Positions 1 to 8,603 of a DNA stretch of 64,000 nucleotides are shown in pieces. This DNA is from Flavobacterium frigoritolerans (lineage in GTDB: Bacteria > Bacteroidota > Bacteroidia > Flavobacteriales > Flavobacteriaceae), in the NCBI RefSeq assembly GCF_025847275.1, contig NZ_JAOZEV010000001.1:124001-188000 (forward strand), written 5' to 3'. A model generated the notes under the pieces. The model was given only the letters and a program-made list of their open reading frames with translations. It made no database searches and was not told the origin of the DNA. Positions within the stretch are counted from its first letter, which is position 1, and the number at the start of each line of letters is the position of its first letter. The translations under genes and the position numbers were made by a program.

Positions 1-11
1 GTTAAAAAAAA

Positions 12-1106
12 TTACACTAAACTAGGTTGTTCTATTATTCTTGCTCCTGGATCTACGGTTACTGTATAGGCTTCTTTTGCTCCAGCAGCCAATATTGCAG
101 CTACAACTGCATCTTCTTTTTTAGGATCTGCAATTACAACAATGCTTCCACCACCACCTGAACCAACAATCTTGGCACCATAAGCTCCTGCGCGCAATGC
201 GGCATTAATCATATCGTCGATTTTTGGTACTGTTATTTTTAATAAATCTCTTAAAACTGCATGATGCATATTCATTAATTCACCAATTCTTACCAAATCA
301 AGCGTTGGTTTATCAAATTCTTTTAATGCTTCTTTTGTATATTGATAGTTCTTTATAGCTGCTTCAAAAAACGGAATCAATCTGTCTGGTAAATAATTAC
401 GATATTTATCTATATCTTCTAATTCGGTTTTATGTAAATCAAAATCTTTGAAATTCTGTTTTATAATATCGATAGCCAATAATGCATTGCCTTTTAATTC
501 TCCTATTAACCCAATTGTTTCCTTTGGAACTCCAGAAACTCCTGTAATTAATCCTTTTAATTCTGTGCCAATTATGTTGTACGAGAACGGAACGCTTGTA
601 TTAATATGAACAATATTCCCTACTCCTATACTAAAATGATCCATCATTCCGCCTGGCTCTCCATGCTCCAAAACTTCTGATGCATATCCCATTTGCGCTA
701 TAAATTCAGGAGTCACCTCGCAATCAACGCCATAAGCAGTTATCAAAAAATTAATCCATGCCATTAATAATGCCGATGAACTTGATGTCCCTGAATTAAT
801 AGGAATATCTCCTTTTACAGTTATATCATATCCTACAGTAGGAATACAGCCGTGTCTTCTTAAAACTCGTAACGAAGAAGCGAAGTAGTCACGTGGCTCT
901 AATTCTACAAAAGTTGCATTGATATCAATGACTCTAACTTCATTAATATCCTCCATGTTTAGTTTAAAAACTGAAGTCTCATTTTGTATTGCTGTCAATT
1001 GTATATTCCTATTTATTGCACAAGCTATAACAGGCAATCCTAAATAATCTTGATGATCCCCAAAAAGGCACGTTCTTCCTGGTGCCAACGATATAATTTT
1101 CTTCAC
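12..1106 (-). CDS. GHMP-family sugar kinase (galactokinase-like)
   Basis: A 364-residue ATP-dependent small-molecule kinase of the GHMP superfamily, expected to phosphorylate a monosaccharide in the cytoplasm. Visible motifs are the N-terminal sugar-binding segment LAPGRTCLFGDHQDY (about residues 7-21), the ATP-binding loop PINSGTSSSSALL (about 102-114) and the C-terminal glycine-rich motif KIVGSGGGGS (near 315-324). The GDHQDY segment resembles the GEHTDY box of galactokinases more than mevalonate kinases. It is divergent from the LacI-type regulator and has the same operator-promoter module as susC, so it probably phosphorylates a sugar released by the PUL. The exact sugar cannot be read from the sequence. 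The start is ATG and the gene is complete. Confidence 0.85.
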   Translation of the reverse strand: MKKIISLAPGRTCLFGDHQDYLGLPVIACAINRNIQLTAIQNETSVFKLNMEDINEVRVIDINATFVELEPRDYFASSLRVLRRHGCIPTVGYDITVKGDIPINSGTSSSSALLMAWINFLITAYGVDCEVTPEFIAQMGYASEVLEHGEPGGMMDHFSIGVGNIVHINTSVPFSYNIIGTELKGLITGVSGVPKETIGLIGELKGNALLAIDIIKQNFKDFDLHKTELEDIDKYRNYLPDRLIPFFEAAIKNYQYTKEALKEFDKPTLDLVRIGELMNMHHAVLRDLLKITVPKIDDMINAALRAGAYGAKIVGSGGGGSIVVIADPKKEDAVVAAILAAGAKEAYTVTVDPGARIIEQPSLV

Positions 1107-1192
1107 TTTTATAATATATTAAAATACTGCAATACTGCTTATTACACTATTATTTGTTCGTAAAATAGGTTTTTATTTTAATTTCAACTTTA

Positions 1193-1224
1193 CGAAACTA
1201 GATATTAAATTTTAATTAACCTAA
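1193..1224 (-). promoter_or_regulatory. Promoter of the GHMP kinase gene
   Basis: On the minus strand the -7 element TAGTTTCG occupies 1200-1193. A weak -33 element TTAG lies 20 bp upstream (1224-1221). The palindromic operator centred at 1245.5 sits 45.5 bp before the first base of the -7 element, nearly the same spacing as in the susC, metallophosphoesterase and xre promoters. Assigned from the Bacteroidota consensus TTTG-N17-23-TAnnTTTG. Confidence 0.6.
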
Positions 1225-1238
1225 GAAAAAACAAAAAA

Positions 1239-1252
1239 TGTGCTCGAACACA
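1239..1252. promoter_or_regulatory. LacI-type operator, proximal to the kinase promoter
   Basis: TGTGCTCGAACACA, a near-perfect inverted repeat with the central CG step typical of LacI-family operators. It is the same 14-mer as at 3250-3263. Confidence 0.75.
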
Positions 1253-1261
1253 CTTAAATAA

Positions 1262-1275
1262 TGTTATCGAGCACA
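1262..1275. promoter_or_regulatory. LacI-type operator, distal copy
   Basis: TGTTATCGAGCACA has one good half-site and one weaker half-site. Its centre is exactly 23 bp (about two helical turns) from the centre of the 1239-1252 copy. The same 23-bp spacing recurs upstream of susC. Confidence 0.65.
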
Positions 1276-1504
1276 CTTATATATATGCCTGAAAATATTG
1301 ATAAAAATCTTCTTGAAAATTATTAAGATTTTTACGTTAATTGAAACTAAGAATACCTAATTTTATATTTTTATTTTGCATACAAATTTTTCAGTACATT
1401 ATTTATTACAGAACCAAATACTTCATTACAAATTAAAAAGCCATTTACTTTATAAATATTTCCTAAAAAAAATAAATACAAAGTTTTTATATATTTGCCT
1501 CCTT

Positions 1505-2545
1505 ATGAATAAAAAATATACGATTAAAGATATTGCTAAATTAGCAGGTGTTTCGAAAGGTACTGTTGACAGGGTATTGCATAAAAGAGGAAAAGTTTCT
1601 CCGCTGGCTCTAGAAAAAGTAAACGAAGTTTTAAATGTAATTGATTACGAACCCAATCTTATTGCTCGAAATTTAAAGAACAATAAGATTTATCAGATCT
1701 GTATTTTATTACCTGATCCTGAAATCGATCCCTATTGGCTTCCCTGCATCCAAGGAATAAAAGATGCTGTTCAGGAATTTAAAGCCTACAATATACTTGT
1801 TGAAACATTTTATTTTAATCCTGAGAAAACAAAATCGTTTACAAACACCAATGAAACTATTATAGAGAAATCGCCAGATGCAGTTTTGTTAGCACCATTA
1901 TTCCATAAGGAAACATTGGATGCTATAAAAAAATACGATTCTTTAAATATCATTGTAAATACATTTAATAATCAGGTAGAATCTACTTTAATAAAGAATT
2001 TTGTTGGACAAGATTTATTTAGAAGTGGTCGCGTAGCAGCCAAATTATTAAATACAATTCTAATCAGAGGACATATTGCTATTATACATATTGACGAAAC
2101 CTACAAGAATGCAATTCACATGCAGGAAAAAGAAAGAGGTTTCAGAAATTATTTTAGCGAGAAAGAAGACCTTGATTATAAGATTACGACTTTAAAACTA
2201 AAAAGTCCAAATGTAGAAGTTACTCTTAAAAATTTCATTAGTGAAAATCCTGATTTAGCTGGTGTTTTTATTACTACATCCAAGGCATATCAAATAGCCA
2301 AAACTATTAGTGAGATTAAGGATAAAAAAATCCGAATCATTGGGTACGATTTAATCGACGAGAATGTAAACAATCTAAATCTTGGTGTAATTGATTTCCT
2401 GATTCATCAAAACCAAAAAAGACAAGCTTATCTTGGCATAACATACCTTGTAGAGCATTTCCTTTTTCATAAAGAAACTCCTGCTGTTACACTCTTACCT
2501 ATTGATATTATTAATTCCGAAAATGCCGATTTTTATCTGGAATAA
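1505..2545 (+). CDS. LacI-family transcriptional regulator
   Basis: A 346-residue DNA-binding sugar sensor. The N-terminal helix-turn-helix of the LacI family is clear (YTIKDIAKLAGVSKGTVDRVLH, split here as YTIKDIAKLAGVS and KGTVDRVLH), followed by the hinge region and a periplasmic-binding-protein-like effector domain (about residues 60-345) containing ICILLPDPEIDPYW. The frame is open upstream to a TTG at 1376, but the ATG at 1505 places the helix-turn-helix at the usual extreme N-terminus and is preferred. It is divergent from the kinase gene and lies inside the PUL it probably controls. The 14-bp TCGA-centred palindromes around it are the likely binding sites. Direction of control is discussed in the findings. 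Confidence 0.9.
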   Translation: MNKKYTIKDIAKLAGVSKGTVDRVLHKRGKVSPLALEKVNEVLNVIDYEPNLIARNLKNNKIYQICILLPDPEIDPYWLPCIQGIKDAVQEFKAYNILVETFYFNPEKTKSFTNTNETIIEKSPDAVLLAPLFHKETLDAIKKYDSLNIIVNTFNNQVESTLIKNFVGQDLFRSGRVAAKLLNTILIRGHIAIIHIDETYKNAIHMQEKERGFRNYFSEKEDLDYKITTLKLKSPNVEVTLKNFISENPDLAGVFITTSKAYQIAKTISEIKDKKIRIIGYDLIDENVNNLNLGVIDFLIHQNQKRQAYLGITYLVEHFLFHKETPAVTLLPIDIINSENADFYLE

Positions 2546-2546
2546 T

Positions 2547-3197
2547 CTAGTCTTCCAAAGTTAAGATTCCAAACGATGATGAAATATGAAAATTGGGTGT
2601 TTCGGTATCAGGATTCACCCAAGTGATCCAAGTGGGTTCATAATCAGAGCTATCTGTTTTAGAATATTTGGCTCTAAAAATTCCCGTTTCGATTTGGTTA
2701 TTCTTTATTAAATCAAATTGCTTCAGGGATGCAATACGTATCGCGCCTTCTACTACAAAAGAATCCTCATTTACAGATGATTTAACTACTAAATCATCTT
2801 TTGGCCATGACCAATCAAAATTAAAATTCTTATCAGGATACGCTATAAAATCCATTACCCTGGCTTTAGTATCAATCTCCATGCAATAATACGGATTAAG
2901 TGAACTATTTGGTCTAAAAAAGAGTTCTACCCTATCAGAATTATTGATACTATCAATACTATCGTCTTCCTCTTCTATATGAATTTCAGAATCATATACT
3001 GTAAAACAAAAAAATAATTGCTCGGCATCCCATAAGGCTTTAAACTCGATTCGGGAAACTGCTTTAGAATCCCAAGGCGAACAAAAATCATCTAGGATAA
3101 CTGCTGTTTTCCATAATTCAGAATCACCTTTTCCAGATACAATTAATTGGTTTACAGCTATTGATTTTACTTCATAATTCTTAATTCCCTGATTCAT
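2547..3197 (-). CDS. CBM9-like carbohydrate-binding protein
   Basis: About 216 residues, similar in pattern to the CBM9-like/DOMON-like beta-sandwich proteins found in Bacteroidota PULs. Typical features are WDSKAVSRIEFKALWDAEQLFF, here in two parts (SRIEFKALWDAEQ then LFFCFTVYDSEIH), a SDRVELFFRP motif in the middle and a late PTWITWVNP segment. No signal peptide is seen, so it may be cytoplasmic or exported by another route. A TTG at 3209 would add four residues; the ATG at 3197 is chosen here. Its stop lies 1 bp from the stop of the convergent regulator gene. Ligand unknown. Confidence 0.7.
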   Translation of the reverse strand: MNQGIKNYEVKSIAVNQLIVSGKGDSELWKTAVILDDFCSPWDSKAVSRIEFKALWDAEQLFFCFTVYDSEIHIEEEDDSIDSINNSDRVELFFRPNSSLNPYYCMEIDTKARVMDFIAYPDKNFNFDWSWPKDDLVVKSSVNEDSFVVEGAIRIASLKQFDLIKNNQIETGIFRAKYSKTDSSDYEPTWITWVNPDTETPNFHISSSFGILTLED

Positions 3198-3249
3198 ATT
3201 ATTCTTCAATTATCTTTTTGATACAAATATTCCAACAATACAAATATAA

Positions 3250-3263
3250 TGTGCTCGAACACA
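3250..3263. promoter_or_regulatory. LacI-type operator between the CBM9-like and metallophosphoesterase genes
   Basis: TGTGCTCGAACACA, identical to 1239-1252. On the plus strand it lies 46.5 bp upstream of the -7 element at 3303. On the minus strand it falls inside the spacer of a possible CBM9-like gene promoter whose -7 element TATATTTG is at 3248-3241. Confidence 0.75.
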
Positions 3264-3279
3264 TTTTGCAATACTTTTC

Positions 3280-3310
3280 TTTGTTTAATAAAATATAATC
3301 TATAGTTTCG
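3280..3310 (+). promoter_or_regulatory. Promoter of the metallophosphoesterase gene
   Basis: TTTG at 3280-3283 (-33), a 19-bp spacer, and TAGTTTCG at 3303-3310 (-7). The flanking sequence closely matches the susC promoter from the operator to beyond the -7 element. Transcription would begin near 3317 and leave a leader of about 250 nt before the ATG at 3571. Confidence 0.65.
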
Positions 3311-3432
3311 TTTCAATTTACAACAAACTAACAACCATTTTAACTATAAATAATACTTTAGTATATAATTCATTATTTTTTTCTAACACATAAAAACATA
3401 GATCTTATAACTCAAAAAGAATGCAAAAAAGA

Positions 3433-3521
3433 AACTTTTTTCTTTCACATAGCTAACTATGTCCGCTTTAAATAAGTAAAATACCTTTTTTGGAAGTACT
3501 TAACCTATGTAGCTATGTATC
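3433..3521. repeat. Dispersed intergenic repeat, copy 1
   Basis: A segment of about 85 bp that begins TTTCTTTCACATAGCTA and ends CCTATGTAGCTATGTAT. It is similar throughout, in the same orientation, to 51434-51517. Its two ends carry complementary CATAG/CTATG words, so the transcript could form a hairpin. No coding potential is seen. It lies in the long leader of the metallophosphoesterase gene. Confidence 0.6.
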
Positions 3522-3570
3522 AAAAATAATTACATCCAACAGATTATAAATAACCAAAATTTTATCTTTT

Positions 3571-4794
3571 ATGAAAGAAGAAAAAAACTCTCGTCGTTCC
3601 TTCTTAACAAAAACTATAGCAGGTATTTCGGGATCTGTTATAGCAACGAGCATACCATTATCGGCTTTAGCATCAAACACAAATACTGAAGTACTAGACG
3701 CTAAACATGATTTTTTAACAAAGCCCTATTTGCAAGCTCCTACAAGTGATAGCATTACAATAATGTGGCTTACGAACCTACTTTGCTTAAATTGGGTAGA
3801 ATATGGAGAAACCGAGAAATTAGGAACCAAAGCGCAACAATGTGCTCACGGTATGATGAATACCAACTCTAAAATCAATACGGTAACACTCAAAAATCTC
3901 AAACCAGATACCAAATATTTTTATAAGGTTTTCTCTAAACAAATTCTAGATTTCCAACCTTACAAAATCACTTTTGGAAATATTATAAGCAGTGAAACCT
4001 ATCAGTTTAATACACTCGACCCAAAAGCAAAAGAAGTAAGCTGGCTGGTTCTTAATGATATACATGACCGACCGGAATCTTTTGGCGAACTCATACATCT
4101 CAACCAAAATGAGCCCTACGATTTTGTTTTCCTTAACGGAGATATGTTTGACTATCAAACGGATGAAAAACAAATAATCGATCATTTACTCCATCCTTGC
4201 AGCTTATTTTCGGCAGAAAAACCTTTTATGTTTGTGAGAGGAAATCACGAAACCAGAGGTAAATTCTCAAGAAATCTATTAGATTATTATTACAATTATA
4301 ACAAGAAGGAATATTACACTTTCCAGATGGGTCCTGTTTTTACAATTGTTTTAGATACTGGTGAAGATAAAAAAGACTCTCATCCTGTATATGGTGGAAC
4401 TGTTAATTACGATTCTTATCGCGAAGAACAAGCTGTTTGGCTAGAAAAACAAATGAAATCTAAAGCTTTTAAAAATGCTCCGTTTCGTGTAGTAATGATG
4501 CATATCCCTCATTATCATTCTGATGAAGAACACGGAACTACAGAATGCCGCAGACTATTTGGTACTTTATTCGAAAAATACAAAATCGACTTGTTTGTTG
4601 CAGGACACACACACGAATACGGAATGTTTGAACCAAATACCGATCACTCCTATCATTTTGTTATAGGTGGTGGTCCTGAAACTGGAATTAGAACTTTAAT
4701 ACGAATTAAAGCCAATTCTAAAGTTTTAAATTTACAAATGCTTAATGATTCAGGGAAAGAAATAGGCTTGTTTACACTTAATACCAAAAGGTAA
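3571..4794 (+). CDS. Tat-exported calcineurin-like metallophosphoesterase
   Basis: A 407-residue phosphoesterase expected to act outside the cytoplasmic membrane. The N-terminus has a twin-arginine signal (SRRSFLTK, residues 7-14) followed by a hydrophobic stretch. A fibronectin-III-like N-terminal domain (about 45-150) resembles that of purple acid phosphatases. The dinuclear-metal motifs follow in order: NDIHD, NGDMFDY, RGNHE, MMHIPHYH and AGHTHEYG. It is driven by an operator-linked promoter and so belongs to the PUL regulon. It may remove phosphate from a decorated glycan, but the substrate is not known. A hairpin with a 10-bp stem follows the stop. Confidence 0.85.
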   Translation: MKEEKNSRRSFLTKTIAGISGSVIATSIPLSALASNTNTEVLDAKHDFLTKPYLQAPTSDSITIMWLTNLLCLNWVEYGETEKLGTKAQQCAHGMMNTNSKINTVTLKNLKPDTKYFYKVFSKQILDFQPYKITFGNIISSETYQFNTLDPKAKEVSWLVLNDIHDRPESFGELIHLNQNEPYDFVFLNGDMFDYQTDEKQIIDHLLHPCSLFSAEKPFMFVRGNHETRGKFSRNLLDYYYNYNKKEYYTFQMGPVFTIVLDTGEDKKDSHPVYGGTVNYDSYREEQAVWLEKQMKSKAFKNAPFRVVMMHIPHYHSDEEHGTTECRRLFGTLFEKYKIDLFVAGHTHEYGMFEPNTDHSYHFVIGGGPETGIRTLIRIKANSKVLNLQMLNDSGKEIGLFTLNTKR

Positions 4795-4880
4795 GATTAT
4801 CTCTTTTAAAATCGCTTTTTTTATTTCTAATATTCCAATTTGGATTTTACAAAAATTGGCTCAAATTTAAGTAATCAACC

Positions 4881-4910
4881 CCCTTCAAATGACTTCCAAT
4901 ATTTGAAGGG
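4881..4910 (+). terminator. Hairpin downstream of the metallophosphoesterase gene
   Basis: A perfect 10-bp stem (CCCTTCAAAT with ATTTGAAGGG) and a 10-nt loop. There is no clear T-run, so it could be a weak terminator or an mRNA-stabilising hairpin. Confidence 0.5.
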
Positions 4911-5198
4911 ATTCAAGAGTATTAACTCAACCAAAAAAACACATTAAAACTTCAATTCTAAAGACCATTATTGATACTATATTATTGTTTTATTAACAGT
5001 ACTATTTTAAATACATCTACTATTCAATTGAAACATTTTATATAAAATTCATAACTTTTTCAGTAATATTTTTATTTATTCCCTCATCTAATAATAATTA
5101 CCTGTAAAATTCCTGTTTTTACATGAATGCTAGACTTCCTTTTTTTTTAATAATAAACTAGAATTTTATTACTAAAAAAACATTTTCAATAAAAAAAA
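4911..5198. other. AT-rich intergenic DNA upstream of the susC operators
   Basis: No open frame, repeat or structured element could be supported in this stretch. It leads into the paired operators at 5199-5235. Confidence 0.5.
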
Positions 5199-5214
5199 TG
5201 TGCTCGAGAACACA
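5199..5214. promoter_or_regulatory. LacI-type operator, distal susC copy (imperfect)
   Basis: TGTGCTCGAGAACACA has an intact left half-site. The right half-site is displaced by 2 bp compared with the consensus. The CG step of the intact half is exactly 23 bp from that of the proximal copy. Confidence 0.6.
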
Positions 5215-5221
5215 AAAATAG

Positions 5222-5235
5222 TGTGTTCGAGCACA
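5222..5235. promoter_or_regulatory. LacI-type operator, proximal susC copy
   Basis: TGTGTTCGAGCACA, the reverse complement of the consensus seen at 1239 and 3250 with one change per half-site. Its centre lies 46.5 bp upstream of the -7 element of the susC promoter. Confidence 0.75.
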
Positions 5236-5250
5236 TTTTTTATACTTTTC

Positions 5251-5282
5251 CTTGTTTAATAAAAATTAAATATATAGTTTCG
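5251..5282 (+). promoter_or_regulatory. Promoter of the susCD operon
   Basis: CTTG at 5251-5254, a 20-bp spacer, and TAGTTTCG at 5275-5282. The predicted leader before the ATG at 5518 is about 230 nt, long enough for post-transcriptional control, but no known riboswitch was recognised in it. Confidence 0.65.
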
Positions 5283-5517
5283 TCATATCTTAAAAAATAA
5301 AACACAATTTATGTTAAAAAATAGCAATATAATAAACAGGAAAAAACGTACTTTTTTTTAAGGTTTAGAAAATAATTTACTAGATAATTAATATTAAAAA
5401 AGCATAAAAGATCAATTTCATTTTAAGGCAATTATCCCTTAAAAAGATCATAATAAAAATGAATACCAGTTAACACAACACAAAAACAAATTATTAACCA
5501 AACACATTTTTAAGAGT

Positions 5518-8500
5518 ATGAAATTATTAATTAAAAAAAAGCCTAGAGACTTATGGTTTAACCAACCATCTAGGAAGGAAATTAAATTGACAATTCTTTC
5601 ATTGTTCGCTTTAACATTTCAAATTTCAACAGCTGCTCCATCAAAATCAACTACTTATAACAGGATTGATTTAGCGTTTGTACAAAAAATCGTTAAGGGA
5701 AAAGTAACTGACGCCTCTGGATTACCTCTTCCGGGAGTAAATGTCCTAATTAAAGGAACTAGTATTGGAGTACAAACTGATTACAATGGTGAATTTGCCA
5801 TTGAAGTAGCAGATAACCAAACAGTACTGGTTATTTCTTACATGGGAATGCAAGAACAAGAAGTAACGATTGGAAAAGGACCTATCGTTGTTACTCTAAA
5901 AGAAGCTGGAGAACAAATGGACGAAGTAGTTATCGTTGGTTACAGCAAAATTAAAAAAGAGAGCCTTACTGGAGCTTTACAAACCTTAGACAATAAAAAA
6001 CTAACAGATATTACTACTCCATCTGTAGAGAATTTATTAGCTGGTAAAGCAACTGGAGTTTATGTAAGTTCAGGAAACGGACAGCCAGGAGATGCTGGTA
6101 AAATCGTTATTCGTGGAAAAACTACAGTTAACGGAAGCACTGACCCTCTATGGGTTATTGATGGTGTTATCGTAGGAAGTAGCTCTGGAAATATGAATCC
6201 AGCCGATATCGAAACCTTGACAGTGCTTAAAGATGCTGCATCTACCGCTGTGTATGGATCTCAAGGGGCAAACGGGGTTATCATTGTTACTACAAAAAGC
6301 GGGAAATCTGGCAAAGCAACCATTAATGCCTCTATTAAAACTGCCGCTACAACAGTAAATCCAGGAAATTTTGATATTATGAATGGTCAGGAATTATATG
6401 ATTTGTATGATTCCTTTCCTAACAAGCAAGATTTTAGTAATGCGTGGTGGTGGACTCCTGAATTAAGAAATAAAAATTACGACTGGTGGAAAAATGCAAC
6501 AAAAACAGGTATCGCAAGAGATTTTAACTTATCAATTAATGGCGGTAGTGATGTTTTTAAAAGCTACGTTTCTCTAGGAGTATATGATGAAACTGGTGCA
6601 ATAAAAGGATACGATTATACCCGTTATAACTTACTCTTAAAATTTAGTTATAAAGTAAATAACTGGCTAACCATACGTCCACAAGCCAATATTACACGTA
6701 CTGAAACCGAAGACAAACAGCATTCTGTAGGCGCAATGTATGGTAATATGCCTTGGGATAGTCCTTATCTTCCTGATGGAACTTTGGTAGGAAACCAACC
6801 TAATCCTACTTGGGTAAATACAACAGGTTCTAACTATTTGTATGACTTACAATGGAATTACGGAGAATCTGAAAGATATAGTGTTCGATCCAATTTAGAT
6901 TTTGATGCTAAAATTACTAGTTGGTTATCATTCACTTCTACGAATAACTATACATTCTCAAATTATAACTCAATGACCTACATAGATCCAAGATCTTCTG
7001 AAGGGTTGTCAGTAAAAGGAAGAATTACAGATGAAACTACTAGTAATAATCGTTTCTATACCAGTCAATTATTTACCATTAAAAAATCATTTGGAGCGCA
7101 TGCCATAAATGCAGTTGCAGCATACGAATGGAATGAATATAATGGTAAAAGTACTGAAGGAGTTTCAACAGGAATACCTCCTGGGTTTATTGTTGCAGAT
7201 GCAGCTACTGTTCCCGAAAAAGTTAAAGGAAACAGATCGCAATGGGCTGTTCAATCTTTGTTTACCAATATCAATTACACTTATGATGACAGATACATGG
7301 CGCAATTTTCTATTCGCCGTGATGGAGCATCCAATTTTGGAGAAAATGCAAGATATGGTAATTTCTTTTCTATTAGTGGTGGTTGGAACATTCATAAAGA
7401 AAAGTTCTTTAAAGCTGACTATATCAACAACTTAAAACTTAGAGCAAGTTATGGTTCAGTAGGAAACAGACCAACTGGTTTATATCTACACTTACCACTA
7501 TACTCTGTATCTTCTGGCTACAATGAGAATCCTGGAGCTCTTATTTCTCAAATAGGTAACCCAGATTTAAGCTGGGAAAAAACTTTTACAACTGGTGTTG
7601 GTCTAGATATTAGCCTTTTAAACAGAATTAATATAACATTAGACTATTACGATAAAGATACTTCTGGTTTATTATATGAAGTTCCTTTACCTGGAGTAAT
7701 TGGAGTAACTAGTATTTGGAGAAATGTTGGATCTGTAAACAATAAAGGTTTTGAGGCGTCTGTAAATGTAGATATCATTAAAAATGAAAACTGGAGATGG
7801 AATGTAGATGCTAATATTGGTTTAAACAGAAACAAAGTAACAAGTCTTTACGGAACAAAACAACAAATTATTGTAGGTGACGGAACAGGTATTTCTGGTT
7901 CAGCAAACAAACTATTAACACCTGGAAAAGATGTTGATACTTGGTATCTTACAGAATGGGCTGGTGTAAATCCTGATAATGGAAAACCAGAATGGTTTAC
8001 AACCAATGCTGCTGGTGAACGTGTTAAAACGTCTGACTATGGTGAAGCTTCAAAAAATCAAATTGCTATCGACGCCTATACTCCATCTTATTACGGAGGA
8101 TTTTCGACTAGCTTAAATTATAAAAATTTCGATTTTGGAGCAACATTCAGTTATTCAGTAGGTGGTAAAATTTATAACTATGCCCGTGCAGAATTTGATT
8201 CGGATGGAGCTTATACCGATCGTAACCAAATGAACCTTCAAAAAGGATGGAGTCGTTGGGAAAAACCAGGCGATATTGCTACACACCCACAAGCTTCTTA
8301 CAATAATAACAGTAACTCAAATAAAGCATCATCTCGTTTCTTAGAAGATGGATCATACTTAAAAATGAGAAGTGTATCATTTGGATATAATTTGTCTATT
8401 GAACGTTTGAATATTTCTAACCTAAGAATATTTGTATCAGGCGAAAACTTGTTTACAATTACTAATTTCTCAGGGGTAGATCCAGAAATACCTCCATTTG

Positions 8501-8592
8501 AGCGAAATGGTGTAAGAACGATAACAGGAGTTTCAACCTCTGTATATCCACAGACACGCAGATTTGTATTAGGTTTTAATCTTACTCTTTAA
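5518..8592 (+). CDS. susC: SusC-like TonB-dependent outer-membrane transporter
   Basis: A 1024-residue TonB-linked outer-membrane protein of the SusC/RagA family, the import channel for the PUL oligosaccharide. A hydrophobic export segment lies at about residues 22-41. The CarboxypepD_reg-like domain (about 60-140) contains VKGKVTDASGLPLPGVNV. The plug domain (about 145-260) includes VIVGYSKIKKESLTGA and PLWVIDGVIVG, and a 22-strand-type barrel extends to the aromatic C-terminus RRFVLGFNLTL. Length is normal for the family. The susD gene follows after 11 nt, which implies cotranscription. Two operators and a Bacteroidota-type promoter lie upstream. Confidence 0.95.
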   Translation: MKLLIKKKPRDLWFNQPSRKEIKLTILSLFALTFQISTAAPSKSTTYNRIDLAFVQKIVKGKVTDASGLPLPGVNVLIKGTSIGVQTDYNGEFAIEVADNQTVLVISYMGMQEQEVTIGKGPIVVTLKEAGEQMDEVVIVGYSKIKKESLTGALQTLDNKKLTDITTPSVENLLAGKATGVYVSSGNGQPGDAGKIVIRGKTTVNGSTDPLWVIDGVIVGSSSGNMNPADIETLTVLKDAASTAVYGSQGANGVIIVTTKSGKSGKATINASIKTAATTVNPGNFDIMNGQELYDLYDSFPNKQDFSNAWWWTPELRNKNYDWWKNATKTGIARDFNLSINGGSDVFKSYVSLGVYDETGAIKGYDYTRYNLLLKFSYKVNNWLTIRPQANITRTETEDKQHSVGAMYGNMPWDSPYLPDGTLVGNQPNPTWVNTTGSNYLYDLQWNYGESERYSVRSNLDFDAKITSWLSFTSTNNYTFSNYNSMTYIDPRSSEGLSVKGRITDETTSNNRFYTSQLFTIKKSFGAHAINAVAAYEWNEYNGKSTEGVSTGIPPGFIVADAATVPEKVKGNRSQWAVQSLFTNINYTYDDRYMAQFSIRRDGASNFGENARYGNFFSISGGWNIHKEKFFKADYINNLKLRASYGSVGNRPTGLYLHLPLYSVSSGYNENPGALISQIGNPDLSWEKTFTTGVGLDISLLNRINITLDYYDKDTSGLLYEVPLPGVIGVTSIWRNVGSVNNKGFEASVNVDIIKNENWRWNVDANIGLNRNKVTSLYGTKQQIIVGDGTGISGSANKLLTPGKDVDTWYLTEWAGVNPDNGKPEWFTTNAAGERVKTSDYGEASKNQIAIDAYTPSYYGGFSTSLNYKNFDFGATFSYSVGGKIYNYARAEFDSDGAYTDRNQMNLQKGWSRWEKPGDIATHPQASYNNNSNSNKASSRFLEDGSYLKMRSVSFGYNLSIERLNISNLRIFVSGENLFTITNFSGVDPEIPPFERNGVRTITGVSTSVYPQTRRFVLGFNLTL

Positions 8593-8603
8593 AAAACAAA
8601 ACC

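Noticed and set aside
12-1106. Mevalonate kinase function for the GHMP protein
   Set aside because: The GDHQDY motif and PUL context with shared operators favour a sugar kinase.
1376-1504. TTG-started N-terminal extension of the LacI regulator
   Set aside because: The added 43 residues have low complexity and precede the helix-turn-helix, which should be at the N-terminus. ATG at 1505 is better.
7109-7435. Open frame of 108 codons overlapping susC in another frame
   Set aside because: The susC frame is conserved over this region, so this is a chance overlap.
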